From positions 21,142,001-21,206,000 of the forward strand of contig JBANAY010000003.1 in assembly GCA_037952775.1 (NCBI GenBank): a stretch of DNA of 64,000 nt, in the 5' to 3' direction. The DNA is from Clonostachys chloroleuca. Lineage: Eukaryota; Ascomycota; Sordariomycetes; Hypocreales; Bionectriaceae. Each line of letters starts with the position of its first letter. The first letter of the stretch is position 1. Of the stretch, positions 13,482 to 25,289 are shown one piece after another. Under the pieces are notes generated by a model that had not been told where the DNA came from, ran no database searches, and saw only the letters and a list, made by a program, of their open reading frames with translations. A program made the translations under genes and the position numbers.

Positions 13482-14408
13482 ATGGCACCAGTCGCCACTG
13501 CCGACATCGTCGAGAATGTCCCCTCTGGCAAGGCCATGGACAGTGTCTCCGACGCCATTGACGAGGTAAACGTCATCAAGTATGACGAGGAGTCCAAGTT
13601 CGATGCCGAGAAGGACAAGAACACCTTCCGCCAGTACGAGGACGCCTGCGACCGCGTCAAGAACTTCTACAAGGAGCAGCACGAGAAGCAGACCGTGGCT
13701 TACAACCTTGCCGCCCGCAACCGCTTCTACAGCTCTTCTCGACCCCGCCCCAAGATGACCATCTGGGAGGCCATGGAGAAGCTCGACACCCTCGTCGACG
13801 AGTCCGACCCCGACACCTCTCTCTCTCAGATCGAGCATCTGCTCCAGTCCGCTGAGGCCATCCGACGAGACGGCAAGCCCCGATGGATGCAGCTGACCGG
13901 CCTGATCCACGATCTCGGCAAGCTCATGCTCTTCTTTCCCGAGCTCGAGACCCAGGGCCAGTGGGACGTCGTTGGCGACACCTTCCCCGTCGGCTGCGCT
14001 TTCGACAAGCGAATCATCCTCCCCGAGACCTTCGCCGCCAACCCCGACATCAACGACCCCATCTACAGCACCCCCAACGGCATCTACACCCCAGGCTGCG
14101 GTCTCGACAACATCATGCTCAGCTGGGGCCACGACGAGTACCTCTACCACGTCGTCAAGGACCAGTCCACCCTCCCCGACGAGGCCCTGGCCATGATCCG
14201 CTACCACTCTTTCTACCCCTGGCACCGCGAGGGCGCCTACCACCAGTTCATGGTGGCTAAGGACCACGAGATGCTCAAGGCCGTCAAGGCGTTCAACCCT
14301 TATGACCTCTACAGCAAGAGCGATGGCGTTCCCGACACCGCTACTCTCAAGCCCTACTACATGGAGCTGATCAACGAGTACTTCCCCAAGGGTGCCATTG
14401 AGTGGTAA
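13482..14408 (+). CDS. myo-inositol oxygenase
   Basis: It catalyses the oxygen-dependent cleavage of myo-inositol to D-glucuronate, a cytosolic di-iron reaction that opens inositol catabolism. The 308-residue product is uninterrupted. The HD-type metal ligands are all visible: H119 (in EHLLQSAEAIR), H143-D144 (LIHDLGK), H217 (SWGHDEY), H242 (RYHSFYPWH) and D275 (NPYDLY). The family's characteristic N-terminal FRQYE segment is at about 49-53. Length is close to the animal enzymes plus an N-terminal extension of about 20-30 residues. Codon choice is strongly C-ending, consistent with high expression. The gene has no introns, and its ATG follows a CT-rich, CACA-rich leader typical of strong fungal promoters. 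No inositol transporter or downstream uronate gene lies beside it. Confidence 0.96.
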   Translation: MAPVATADIVENVPSGKAMDSVSDAIDEVNVIKYDEESKFDAEKDKNTFRQYEDACDRVKNFYKEQHEKQTVAYNLAARNRFYSSSRPRPKMTIWEAMEKLDTLVDESDPDTSLSQIEHLLQSAEAIRRDGKPRWMQLTGLIHDLGKLMLFFPELETQGQWDVVGDTFPVGCAFDKRIILPETFAANPDINDPIYSTPNGIYTPGCGLDNIMLSWGHDEYLYHVVKDQSTLPDEALAMIRYHSFYPWHREGAYHQFMVAKDHEMLKAVKAFNPYDLYSKSDGVPDTATLKPYYMELINEYFPKGAIEW

Positions 14409-15767
14409 ACCGGTTTTGTGGCATCGATAAAAGTGGCATCGATAAAAAAGAACAGCAAATAAGCGAGTGATATTCGGACATGATGATTGAATTTGGGCAA
14501 TGAGTATTTTTAGGCATATCAAATGAGATATAATCCAATACAATGACTTCGGTTTTTTTTCTTTGTTACCTGTGTTATCTCTCAACTCAGTTGATACACG
14601 TGCATGGGGCCGTGGGGCCGATTTGACCCTATCGCATAAACGACCATCACCCGTTTTCCACTATAAATCGGAGCGTTGTGATAACAACACGTAAAGAATC
14701 GTATGTTGTAGGGTGCTGGGGTTTCGAGAATTCTGCACGCTGAAGAAAGGATGCGACGATCGAATCCTGCGGACGCCAAGGACCTTAGTTGCGTGAGCCA
14801 TCACGTTTGTCACCTCACGCTGGGTTACACCGACATCACATTGCGACATGACTTAAGGCTGAGGCTTGAATTTTGAACTAGCAGTCGCGAGCCTCTTAGT
14901 GCCTCCCCAAGATCACCCAGGCCAATCAGCCAGGAGGATTTACGAAAACCAGCCCGGGAATTACGTTGTTAGCTGAAGCTTACATTGCGACTCTATGATG
15001 TGTCAGCGGCCTTGTTCCAGCAAAGGGGGGAGGAATTGGCGGTGATGCTTGTGACATGAGACTCTCATGTCGATGTCGGATGTTGGCCGTCTTTTCCCCG
15101 AGACAGACGCCTAGCCCTGCAGAATAAGCAACACGGGACGCTCCTAGGCGAACGGCATGAATGATTAACTGCCTGCAGGGCCGAATTCCGAGCGCATGCA
15201 CCTGCAGGTGCCGTCACCCAATCCATGCCAGTCGGGTTGGGCTTGGCACGGACCCAGAAAAATACGCCGGCCGTGCACCTTGATAGCCAGGATGGACCTC
15301 TTTGTCCAGCCGCTCTATCTAAACACTTGTCGGGCAGGTTCGGGATGCCGTCTGGAGCTATAGGTGAGAGGCTGGGACGAGTCATGAACCTTGCATGAAA
15401 TGAAGGACCCGGCGTTGGTATCGATTTGGAGGGGAGCGGGAGCTTGATCGATCCATGACCAACGAGCGAGTCCCGCGCCCGTGGGGATGGCCTGCCATCA
15501 GCTAGAGAAATGGCGTAAGAAAGAGACTTCCCTAAGAAAAGGCATCCCTAATCAGCTCACACTTGCTGACGCCCCTTGTCCCTGTGTGCTGGCAGGTGAC
15601 CCCAATCTTCTCCTTATCCCACGTCACTTCCCCGCCCTTGCTTCGCTCCCTCCTCTAAAACTAACTTTGTTTCTTCCTCATCTTGCCATTGAGCTCTCCT
15701 TCCTCAGCCCAACAACAACAGCAAAGATACGCGGCTTCAGCTCACTTGATAAGAGGTACCAACAACC
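14409..15767. other. Intergenic region
   Basis: No gene is supported in these 1.36 kb. An exact 15-bp tandem duplication (GTGGCATCGATAAAA, 14418-14447) follows the inositol oxygenase stop codon. A 12-bp palindrome CACCTGCAGGTG lies near 15199. The last 150 bases are CT-rich and probably form the leader of the next gene. Confidence 0.5.
14418..14447. repeat. 15-bp exact tandem duplication
   Basis: GTGGCATCGATAAAA occurs twice in a row, starting nine bases after the inositol oxygenase stop codon, so it lies in the 3' untranslated region. Confidence 0.95.
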
Positions 15768-16562
15768 ATGGACGGAGCTCCCACCTTCCTCAACATCCCT
15801 GCTGAGATCCGCATGTTAATATACGACCTCCTGCTCGACAACAGCGGCCAGAAAACAATTGCCATACGGAACCAACGCCGAGAGAAGCCGAAGGAGGAGC
15901 CGGGGCGGCCCAAGGCCCTGCGCAGATCCAGCTACAATGTCCTGGAGCGGACATTCTACTGCCGGGCCTACGAAGCCACCTACGGCCTCGCAAGCAGCGC
16001 GGACCTGCACCCGGCCATCCTAGCTGTAAACCGCCGGGTCAGACAAGAGGCCTCGCATCACCTATATGGACGGCACGCCTTCCACTTCGGAGAGGACCTG
16101 GAGGCGGTGGGGCCGTTCATCGAGGACAAGACGTGGTCCACGCGAGCGCTGGTGAGGGACATCACGCTCCACAAGAGCGGTCTGGCGTCGACGGCCAAGA
16201 CGGACTCGTGCGACTGGGGCAGCATCTGCCGGTCGCTGGGCGCGCTGCCCAAGCTCAGGAAGCTTCGACTCGTTATCGAGGGAGGGCTCCCTCGGCGGGA
16301 GTGGGAGGGGCCCCAGGAGCTTAGCGTGTCCGATCTTCGGCTGCTGTACGCGACGCGGCACGAGGTCCTCGAGTGGGTGAGGGATCTAGCCCAGGTCGAC
16401 ACGCTGGAGGAGCTGGAGATTGTCGCCTCCAGGACCGCGGTGCCGACGCCCACCAACAACACGACCTTCATCTTCGCGGCCTTCTCGGCGTCGATTGAGA
16501 CGTCCCTGATCGAGTTCCTGAACGAGCTGGATATGCCCGCCGTAGCGGGCATGAGGGAGTGA
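15768..16562 (+). CDS. F-box-like (DUF7730-type) protein
   Basis: Function unknown. The 264-residue intronless protein opens with FLNIPAEIRMLIYDLLL, the F-box-like LPxEIRxxIY motif common in large fungal families with leucine-rich C-terminal parts. It continues with PAILAVNRRVRQEA, also typical of that group, then an irregular Leu-rich segment (LGALPKLRKLRLVIEGG; LEELEIV). By family analogy it may act as a substrate adaptor in an SCF-like ubiquitin ligase, but the Skp1-contact region is weak and this is inference. The start is the first ATG after a CT-rich leader. Confidence 0.75.
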   Translation: MDGAPTFLNIPAEIRMLIYDLLLDNSGQKTIAIRNQRREKPKEEPGRPKALRRSSYNVLERTFYCRAYEATYGLASSADLHPAILAVNRRVRQEASHHLYGRHAFHFGEDLEAVGPFIEDKTWSTRALVRDITLHKSGLASTAKTDSCDWGSICRSLGALPKLRKLRLVIEGGLPRREWEGPQELSVSDLRLLYATRHEVLEWVRDLAQVDTLEELEIVASRTAVPTPTNNTTFIFAAFSASIETSLIEFLNELDMPAVAGMRE

Positions 16563-17562
16563 GCGCCGCCGGGGCGATGATGTGATGAGGTGACGTGAAG
16601 ACGAAATTGACTGCAGCTTAGCTGTCTAAAATGATGTGGCGTTTGGGTAGCATGGATTGCTTGCATCGTTCTCTGAGATTGATCCGAAGTTGGGGAAGCA
16701 TTTTTTTGGAGTCCTTGTGTAGCGATTGAATTTAGTATGTGTGATTTGATGGTAATAAAAAGCAGGGAGCTATGGGCTGTTCGTCCCAATGCAAGTGCAA
16801 ATTCAAGTACACGAAGAATATGGACAATTGGTTCTTGATTTGAATTTCAATTAAATTCTGGTGAGTGGCTGCTATCAAATCGATAAAGCGGCCTCAATGT
16901 CAATGATTTGCCCACCTGCATGATGATAAGACCTTATCGATAGCAAACTAGAAACAGGTATCTACTATCACTATACCAGGTTTAGTTTCATCGGGGGTTA
17001 TACAATTGCGATTGATGATCTCCCAATCCATAAGCCTCCCGGCTACCCTGCTAGGATAACTAGTCATCTCATATTTGCTGGAACTCATCGTGGCTGGTTC
17101 ATAAATTACAACGGTTCAACGGTTGGGCCATGCAAGAAGGTGGAAACAGGTTCGTGCTCTGTTGATAGCGGTAGGAGCTAACCAGCACGTGATACTGCTA
17201 ATGCGGGTACGGACTACAGTGGTTGCGTGGTGTGGCTTGAGAGGCCAGGCACCCAAATTACCGCTAACCAGCTGCCTAGAGGCCCTGGAGGCTGGAGCTG
17301 TCAACCGCCCGCTTACCGTCGTCACCACGCACAGCCACAAGCGCATGAGTTGACCTCTACCAAACTACTTCCCCCAGTCCTCCTCCAAGCATCGCATCTT
17401 CCTCGAGTCCCGCGCTCACCTTCGCACCCCCACAGTAGCCTGTCAATGTCCATGTAGGCGAGCGACTCAATCAGCTGGCCCGGAAGCTACAGAACTTGAC
17501 GTATCCCGCCGCCAGCACCAAGCCGCATACGTTGCTCATTCACCACCCGAGCAAGCTTCAAG
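16563..17562. other. Intergenic region
   Basis: One kilobase between two same-strand genes. It is AT-rich near 16600-17000 (probably the 3' end of the F-box-like gene) and becomes CT-rich just before the VPS35 ATG. No coding potential or RNA gene is recognised. Confidence 0.5.
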
Positions 17563-20453
17563 ATGACGACCCCAGCCCCCGTCGAGGACCAGGCCCGCCT
17601 GCTTGAGGATGCCTTGGTCGCAGTCCGCCAGCAGACCTCGCTCATGCGCAAATGCCTAGAAACCCCGGGGAAACTTATGGACGCCCTGAAATGCTGGCAA
17701 GTAGTCCCTAATTCTCTCGCAGCCTGACTCGCTCCGATTCATGTCAGCGCTGGGTCAAGCTAACAGCTGTTATTACCTCAGTTCAACACTCGTTTCCGAA
17801 CTACGGACTAGCAGCCTGGGACCGAAACAGTACTATGAGCTCTACATGGCCGTCTTTGACGCCTTGCGATACCTCTCCGTGCATCTCCGCGAAAACCACC
17901 CCGTCAACCACCTCGCGGACCTCTACGAATTGGTCCAATATGCCGGCAATATCATCCCGCGACTCTATCTCATGATCACCGTGGGCACAGCCTACATGTC
18001 CATCGCAGATGCGCCCGTCAAGGAGCTTATGAAGGATATGATGGACATGAGCCGCGGTGTCCAGCACCCCATCCGCGGTTTATTCCTGCGATACTATCTC
18101 TCCGGCCAGGCCCGGGATTTCCTACCAACCGGAGAAGGCGATGGACCAGAGGGTAACTTGAGCGACTCAATCAACTTCATTCTCACCAACTTTGTCGAAA
18201 TGAACAAGCTCTGGGTGCGCTTACAACACCAGGGTCACTCTCGCGAGCGGGAAGCAAGGCTACGGGAGCGGAAGGAGCTGCAGCTTTTGGTCGGCAGCAA
18301 CATTGTGCGACTCAGCCAACTTGTTGATCTGACCACGTACAAGGCCAGCATTCTGGATCCACTTCTGGAACAGGTGGTGCAGTGTCGGGACGTTTTGGCT
18401 CAAGAATATCTTTTGGAGGTCATCACGCAGGTTTTCCCTGATGAGTTTCACTTGCACACACTCGATCAGTTCCTGGGCGCCGTATCGCGCCTCAACCCCC
18501 ACGTTAATGTAAAGGCCATCGTGATTGGGCTTATGGACCGTCTGTCGGAATATGCGGAACGCGAAGGACCTGGCGACAAGGAAGAAGACAAGGCAAAGGC
18601 AGAGGCGGAGGCTTTGGCTAATCTGCTTGAGAAGGTCCGGCTGCAGAAGGAGGCACCGCCCCCAGTGCAAGCGCCAGCGCCAAAGAAGACTGAATCAGGA
18701 GAGGAAGCTGGTGCTCCTGCGGAGGAGAACGGTGAAACTAAGGAGACGCCAGAGGAACCTGCAGCGCCTGCTACGGAGGATGATGCCAGCACCATTGCGG
18801 AGCAATCTGCCCCGTCAGTAGCGGAAACCGAAGCGACTGCAGTAAACGGACAGGAAGCTGAGCCAACCCCGCAGAATGTGCAGCTTTACGAAGTATTCTT
18901 CGGCCAAGTCAAGAACCTGGTTGAAGCGCAGCATCTACCCATCCAGGACATCATCGCCCTGTTGGTATCTCTGTCAAACCTCGCTCTCAATATCTACCCC
19001 GAGCGATTGGACTATGTAGACCAGATTCTCGCCTACGCAGCAACAAAAACCAAGGAGCACATGAACAGCGCCGACCTTCATTCCGCACCCGCGCAGCAGA
19101 GTCTTCTTGCACTTCTCCAAGGGCCGTTGAGTCGATATGTCTCCATCTTTACTGCGCTGTCGCTCCCCACCTATGTCTCCCTATTCCAGTCCCAAACATA
19201 CCCTACCCGCCGGGCTGTCGCTGGCGGTGTTGCTCGCACGATCTTGAAGAATCAGACCAAGATATCCAAGCCTGAGCAACTGGAGAATGTGCTCGAGATT
19301 CTCAGCGTACTAATCAAGGAAGGCACACAAGCCCCTCAAACGTATCCCGGTGCACCTCCGAGGCGCGCTGTCGAGACCGATGAAACGATGGAGGAGCAGG
19401 GATGGCTGGCTCGGATCGTCCACCTTCTTCAAGGTGAAAACAACGACACTCAGTACAAGTTGCTGCAGATGACACACAAGGCCTTTGCAGAAGGAAACGA
19501 TCGCATCCGAACCACCACCCCTCCAATCATTACGGCCTCGTTGAAGCTGGCTCGCCAGTTCAAGATCCGTGAACACCTCGAAGACAACTGGGAAACTCAA
19601 AGCAATTCCCTTTTCAAATTCATCCATTCCGCCCTCAGTATTCTCTACACACGCGTAAATGGTGCCGGCGCCGCAGAGATGTCTCTCCGCCTCTTCTGCA
19701 ACGCCGGCCAAACCGCCGACCTCACTGGATTTGAAGAGGTAGCCTACGAGTTTTTCGCTCAAGCCTTCACTGTGTATGAGGAGGCTGTAACCGACTCCAA
19801 GGCACAGTTCCAGGCTGTCTGCGTCATTGCCTCAGCCCTTCACCAGACCCGTAACTTTGGCAGGGAAAATTACGACACTCTCATCACCAAGTGCGCTCAG
19901 CACGGCAGCAAACTCCTCCGCAAACCAGACCAGTGCCGTGCCGTCTATTTGGCAAGTCACCTGTGGTGGGCCACACCGTCAGTTTCCAACGGAGAGACTG
20001 ATGAGACAGAGGTTCGTCACATCCCGTCTATTTGTAGTAATGAAGTCTTGGCCAACTAAATCGTCCCAGCTCTACCGCGATGGCAAACGTGTCTTGGAAT
20101 GTCTGCAGCGTGCTCTCCGCGTAGCCGACTCCTGCATGGAAACGGCTGCATCTATCGAGCTCTTCGTGGAGATCCTAGACCGCTACGTATACTACTTCGA
20201 CCAGCAAAATGAATCTGTGAGCTCTTCCCATCCCCTCCCCTCCCAGTCTACAAAGCAACCCCCGCTAACTCGAATCTACCAAATTCAGGTGACCACGAAA
20301 TATCTCAACGGTCTCATTGAACTAATCCACTCTAACCTTAATGGCAACCAATATGACTCGGCTTCCGTCGAGGCTAGCCGCAAGCATTTCTTCCAGACCC
20401 TGGAGAACATCCGCAGTAGACAGTTTGAGGGCGTGGTTCTGGACGCGAAGTGA
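17563..20453 (+). CDS. VPS35: Vacuolar protein sorting-associated protein 35, retromer core subunit
   Basis: VPS35 is the alpha-solenoid scaffold of the retromer cargo-recognition complex (with Vps26 and Vps29), which retrieves receptors from endosomes to the Golgi. Recognition rests on the N-terminal GKLMDALK and STLVSELRTS block, YYELYMAVFDALRYLSVHL, and YAGNIIPRLYLM. The C-terminal exons also fit (YRDGKRVLECLQRAL; FVEILDRYVYYF). Four exons, with introns 17697-17781, 20012-20069 and 20217-20288, give 891 residues, normal for fungi. The first intron begins with GC rather than GT; only that choice restores the conserved N-terminus without insertion. The third intron is 72 nt without an in-frame stop, so its retention would not truncate the protein. 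An Ala/Glu/Pro-rich insertion at about residues 300-385 is a low-complexity linker. Confidence 0.96.
17697..17781 (+). other. GC-AG intron in VPS35
   Basis: The 85-nt intron opens with GCAAGT, contains a CTAAC branch site at 17760-17764 and closes with CCTCAG. Exon 1 (134 nt, phase 2) then joins exon 2 to give LMDALKCCSTLVSELRTS, which matches the known VPS35 block in length and content. The nearby GT (17701) would put the exons out of frame. Confidence 0.85.
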
Positions 20454-21411
20454 GGGAGCATCTTGACTTTATACCTTTTTTTTTTCTCCCCTTCTGTTGA
20501 ATCACCGTCATCAATCAATGTCTGTTGCCTCTCCGATCCCCGATCACACTCGGTTCCTCCCTCTGCAAACTCAGCGTGTTACTTTTCACTTCCCCTACCC
20601 CTTGCCTATTGAAAGAATGTCTAGATAGTAAGGACGGCATTTGGAATCACTGGTGAAGCCGTCGTAGAATGTTGTATATATGTATATTTGAAATCAGGGG
20701 AAACAAAGACAACCGAAAGGTTTAATCTCTGAGTGCGAGACTGACTACTGTTATACGTTTACGTGAATGCTAGCCCGGTGCTTAGGTAGGGGGGCATATT
20801 TAGAAGATAGTCTATGGCGGGTAACTTTGATAAGAGGAGAAAAAGAAAGATTCTGCAATTCATTTGTCTCCTACACGAACACGTGCTCCTGATTTCTATC
20901 TAAAAGCGGCTTTGAACAAACGGAAACATTACGACCAGAGATGGAGAAGATAGTATATGACAATAAGGAAAAAGGAGGCCTTCGTTCGAGCCGCTAATAT
21001 TTGAAATGCCCTGTCAGGACTAAACCCAAAACCGAGAAAACCAGCAAAAGTAGATATGTCGGGGACACCCGCGTCACCTAGTTGAGGTGCCGAGTGCTGT
21101 GAGATACCAGAATGAAAAAAACCAGTCCAGAAACGCCGTGCAAAATGCGTTGTTCGACATCGGTGGGAAGCCCAAGCCGAATGTGTGTGCGTGAATGTGT
21201 TGTGTTTGTGCGCTGCAGCAAAGTTTGCAGCATTCCCAAATAATCGCTGCCTAGGCCCATGGGTTATCGAGAACCCAGCCTCCGGGAAAGATATGGGGTA
21301 AAGGAAATACAGAATAAAAATCATGTGCATAATAAGTCCGGGGAAACAGACGGCTTGCAGGGGTTGATATCTTCATACGTCTCAAACATCGTACAGCTTC
21401 TATTACAATTC
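20454..21411. other. Convergent intergenic region
   Basis: These 958 bases lie between the 3' ends of VPS35 and the M28 peptidase gene. A T9 run near 20479 and TATATGTATAT near 20676 fit 3' untranslated and polyadenylation sequence. No gene is seen. Confidence 0.5.
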
Positions 21412-24193
21412 TTATGTCGTTAAGGACTCTGCTGCATTTCGAATGAGCCCCGCCGTCTTCTGGATATAGCGCTCTGCCTCGCTCCAGTTCTTGTCGTCCA
21501 CCATATCGCGGATGGCTGGGAAGAAGGCCTCATCGTAGCCGGACCATAGTTGGGGCCCGAAGACTACATGCTTGAATTGGTTGCGGTTTGGTATCTGAAT
21601 TTACAATGTTAGTACAAAGGCAACTTCGAGGGAAGAGGAGAAAACTTACACCACCGCCTTGTTCAGTGTCCAGGAGGAGCGTATCGAAGGTACCCATCCG
21701 GTTGTTGTAGCCCATTCGAGCCCCTCCGATTTCGCTTGTTTCCCAACCTCCATTTCGTGCTGTCAATTCCTCCCACCGCTGTTCCCACTTGGAGAACTCG
21801 CCAGCTTTTGTGACGACAAGGCTAGCAGCATCCCTGAGCTCTTGGAAAGGTAGAGTTACACCCTCATCGAGTTTCGCTGACGCCCATTTTTCCAGATTGT
21901 CAACCCACGTGCCAAGTTTGCGGCCGTATGCAACTAGGTCAAAGGGAAGAATCAACCGATCGGCGACATCAAGAATAATGAGACCAACAACTTGCGCCAT
22001 CAGACCATGGTAGACAAAGTCGGGGTCGATCACCTTTTCGACAAGCTCGAAGTTGTCGTAAGATGAGTGATAGGGAAACTTTTCACCACGAAATTCGAGA
22101 TCCAAAGAGCTAGTGCCAGCAATATCCTGAAAGGCAACGTAATCACTTCCCGCGCCAAGTCCCTCGAGTTCTCCGTGCCTATCATTCCAGAGCTCTCTCA
22201 AGGTATGGTTCCGTTTGGGGTCTGCAATACGGTTGAGGGCTCGTAGAAGAGTTTGTTCGAAAACGGGAGAGCCAGAGGCGTGGAAGTCGTCACCTGCAAC
22301 GGCAGTGTCCAGGTTAATATAGGCATATGCGTCGTTACGTAGAGTTTCGAGATTGTTTTCGACGAATTCGGTAGAACCAATGAGATTGTACTCCTCGGCA
22401 TCCCATGACATGAACTGGATAGTTCTCAGCGGCCTCCAGCCTCGAGCAACGAGGTCTCCAAAAATTCGAGCCATCTCAATCATGACAGCAGTACCAGAGT
22501 GTGGATCTGCTGCACCAAAGGACCAAGCATCGCGATGGTTCCCAATAATGATAGACTTGGCAGACTGCTCCATACCGACAATCTGTCCATAGACATTCCA
22601 AACGGGCTGCTTGGTGTTTTCATGCTGCTCGTTGCGAAGACGGACAATAGGAGACTTTGCATCTCCAGTCCACCATTCGTCGACCTCGGGCACGCCACCC
22701 TTCCATTCTTCAGGCACTCGCTCACCATGTCCCTTAAGATTCTGGAGCAGAACCTGCGCATCTCTCCATGCAAGAGGAAGACTAGGGATTTTCACCAGTG
22801 CAGGGGCATCCTTGGGCTTTATTCTCGGCTTGCCCTTGATACTTGGCCACCCTGGAGTGAGCACGTCTCCGACAGCCCAACTCATTAGACTGACTGCACC
22901 TCTCTGGACACCATCCGGAGGCATATACCGGCCCTTTGGAGCTACCTCGCCTTTCACAAATCCGTCGTCAGCCGGGTCACTGTAAATAAGGCAGCCTGCA
23001 AAACCAGCAAGCTCCGCTGCCTTGACTTTCAACGCGCGATCAGTCTGTGTGCCATAGTATCGCACCAGGGCGATGGCTCCCTCAGTGTCAATTCCCTTGT
23101 CCTTGAGCTTCTTGAAATCGTCTCGAGACCCATAGTTGGCATAAATCAAGGGGCCCTTGACATCGCCAGACTTCGAATGGCCGTGGAATGCGTATGGCTG
23201 GTGGCCCGACATCTCTTGTCCTCGTTCAATCTCGTCCAACTGAGCCGTCCAAATGACATTGTCTCCTTCCACAATCTGCACGGATCGTCCGTCCTTGCGT
23301 GGGTAGTTGATGTAAACCTCGTATTCGTCCACGGAGACTTGGTCAAGTCCCGCCTTAATGAACATGCTCTTGACGTCCATGGCCGTGGCGTAGTCACCTT
23401 CCGTACCAGCAATATGCGCATACTTTGAAAAGTGCAGCACGGAGGCACGCAGTCTTCTGGGTTCCACGCTCTGGAGAATGTGGACACGTAGATCTTCTGC
23501 GCGGAATCGAAAGCCTCCATTCATACGGCCGCCAAAACTACTAAAGAAATCGGTCGCGAAGACGAGATAGAGGAAGCCGAATATAATTGTGACGGCCAGC
23601 ACTCGAGCAAAGATGAGCAGTACCACCATGCCGTTGACACCGGGGAAGGCCCAGCTCCGACGGGGAGGTGGGTTGGATTCCGAGTCTTCGTCATTGTTCC
23701 GGGTCTCCTCTGTTGTTCTGGTTTCTTCGCCGTCGTCCTCTGGCCGAGACGGTAATTGAATTCGCATCCTTGGTAATGATATCCGGGGTAGCCTCGGTCG
23801 CCAGGACCATTTCCATCGCGGTAGAGAGAATCCTATTCTTTTTCCCCATGAGAGTCCTCGCGAGGATGTGGGCTCTTCAATCTCCATCTCCTCCACCTCC
23901 CGCCTCACTTGGGCGGCCTCTTCATCATCGGTGTCGCTCTCGAGCAGACTCGCAATATCGGAATCATCGGACTCGACTGTCGGCGGGTGGTAGCCATTAG
24001 GATGCCGAGATGAGCTTCCAGCTCCATTTGAGCGATGTAGTAGCCCCTGCGCTTCGGTTTGTTCTAATACATCGTCTTCGTTGTGGGTTCGAGGGGGTGG
24101 CCAAGTCTGGCCGTGGCGACTGCTACCCGCCAAGGCTTGGTCGTATGTCGGCGGTATGGGATCGTAAAAGGGCTGCTTCTCGGAGGGCGGCAT
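21412..24193 (-). CDS. Transferrin-receptor-like M28 metallopeptidase, Tre1/Vps70-type
   Basis: The product is a predicted type II membrane protein with a PA domain, an M28 peptidase domain and a TFR-like dimerisation domain. A cytosolic N-terminus of about 187 residues is acidic and Ser-rich and holds a PPTY motif at 14-17, a PPxY element of the kind bound by WW domains of Rsp5/Nedd4 ligases. One membrane span lies at about 188-212. All residues expected for the two-zinc centre are present: H553, D563 (AADPHSG), E600-E601 (SWDAEEY), D629 (INLDT) and H709 (PYHSSYDNF). Hence the enzyme could be active as a carboxy- or aminopeptidase. One intron (21595-21649, with a TACTAAC branch) separates a 60-residue C-terminal exon; the total is 908 residues. 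Yeast Tre1/Tre2 use PPxY motifs to guide Rsp5 to metal transporters, so a similar adaptor role is inferred. Confidence 0.9.
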
Positions 24194-25289
24194 GATGGGC
24201 TATCTGGATGCGCAACGGCGCAATCGTCGAAGGAGAAGTCAAGGAATGGCTGACGGCCATGGGACCAGAGACGGTCCAGATCCCACGAGGGTGCAAATGA
24301 GTGACGGGTGCTGAGGCAGGGTGTTCAAAGCAAAAGAGAGTGGACCCCAGAGCTGGCTCGCGGGCTAAGCAGACAGACACAGGATGGGATTCTAAGCGTA
24401 GAATACGTCTCTTGATGGGATCACGAAACACTCTCGTGCATCCTTACATCTGAACGTGAGCATGGGGACTGGACACGGGCCAGGGGAGGAGGGAGGCACC
24501 AAACGATGGACGCCAAGACTAATAAGTTAGCCAGGCCTTACCTTATCGTCCACGTAAGTGAGAACAGAGCGATGACCCCCTACTGAGCCCACCTACACGC
24601 CCATTTGCAGCGCTGCCCAGAGCCAACCCTGCTGAGCTAAGCAGCCAAGCCACATCTGCGGGCAGTCTATTGGCCCGCGGTCTGGGGCTGTGGCCGGACC
24701 CTGCAGTGGGAGGAGTTATTCCAGCCAAGACAGGGAGCATACGTAATTCCGCTCAGGAGCCTTCTCTTCGCGCTTGTTTAATCACGGGCTGGAGCGAGCA
24801 GAGGGACCGGAAAGAAAGCGGGAAAGCCGACGGCATGATACGCAGCATGCCATTGTATTCATCCCTCGTCAGGAGACGGCGGCCGACAGCAGACACCCTG
24901 CGAGCCGCGAGGCCTCGAACTGTCGTGGTCAAGAGTCCGCTGCAACTTTAAGGCAAATTACCGGGATTTCTACGTCTTTGCGGGGTATCAACGCTGCGCC
25001 GGGATTTGACCATCCCGAGGCCTCCGGAACATCACCAACATCTGGTCAAGCAGAAGATGAAGGAGATCAATCAATGTCGACTGTATGAAGGTGAGGAGCG
25101 CATGAAAAGAATCTCATCATGATGAAGAAAAAGAATCCATATCCATCCCATAATATCGTAGAGCTAGCACCTTTCCCTGACAGGGTTCCATTAATTTTCT
25201 GTATCGAGTTTGTCCTGCTGTCTTTCTTGCGGTTTTTTTTTTTTTTTTTTAATTTTTATATTTTTCGATTTGGCAACATAACACTCATG
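24194..25289. other. Intergenic region with T18 tract
   Basis: No gene is supported in these 1.1 kb. The left part is the upstream region of the M28 peptidase gene. A run of 18 T (about 25233-25250) followed by AATTTTTATATTTTTC lies in the 3' flank of the Dap1-like gene. Confidence 0.5.

Noticed and set aside
13440..14585. 381-codon open frame on the minus strand over inositol oxygenase
   Set aside because: It mirrors a strongly codon-biased gene; the product is a Val/Gly/Leu-rich string with no domain, while the plus strand holds a complete enzyme.
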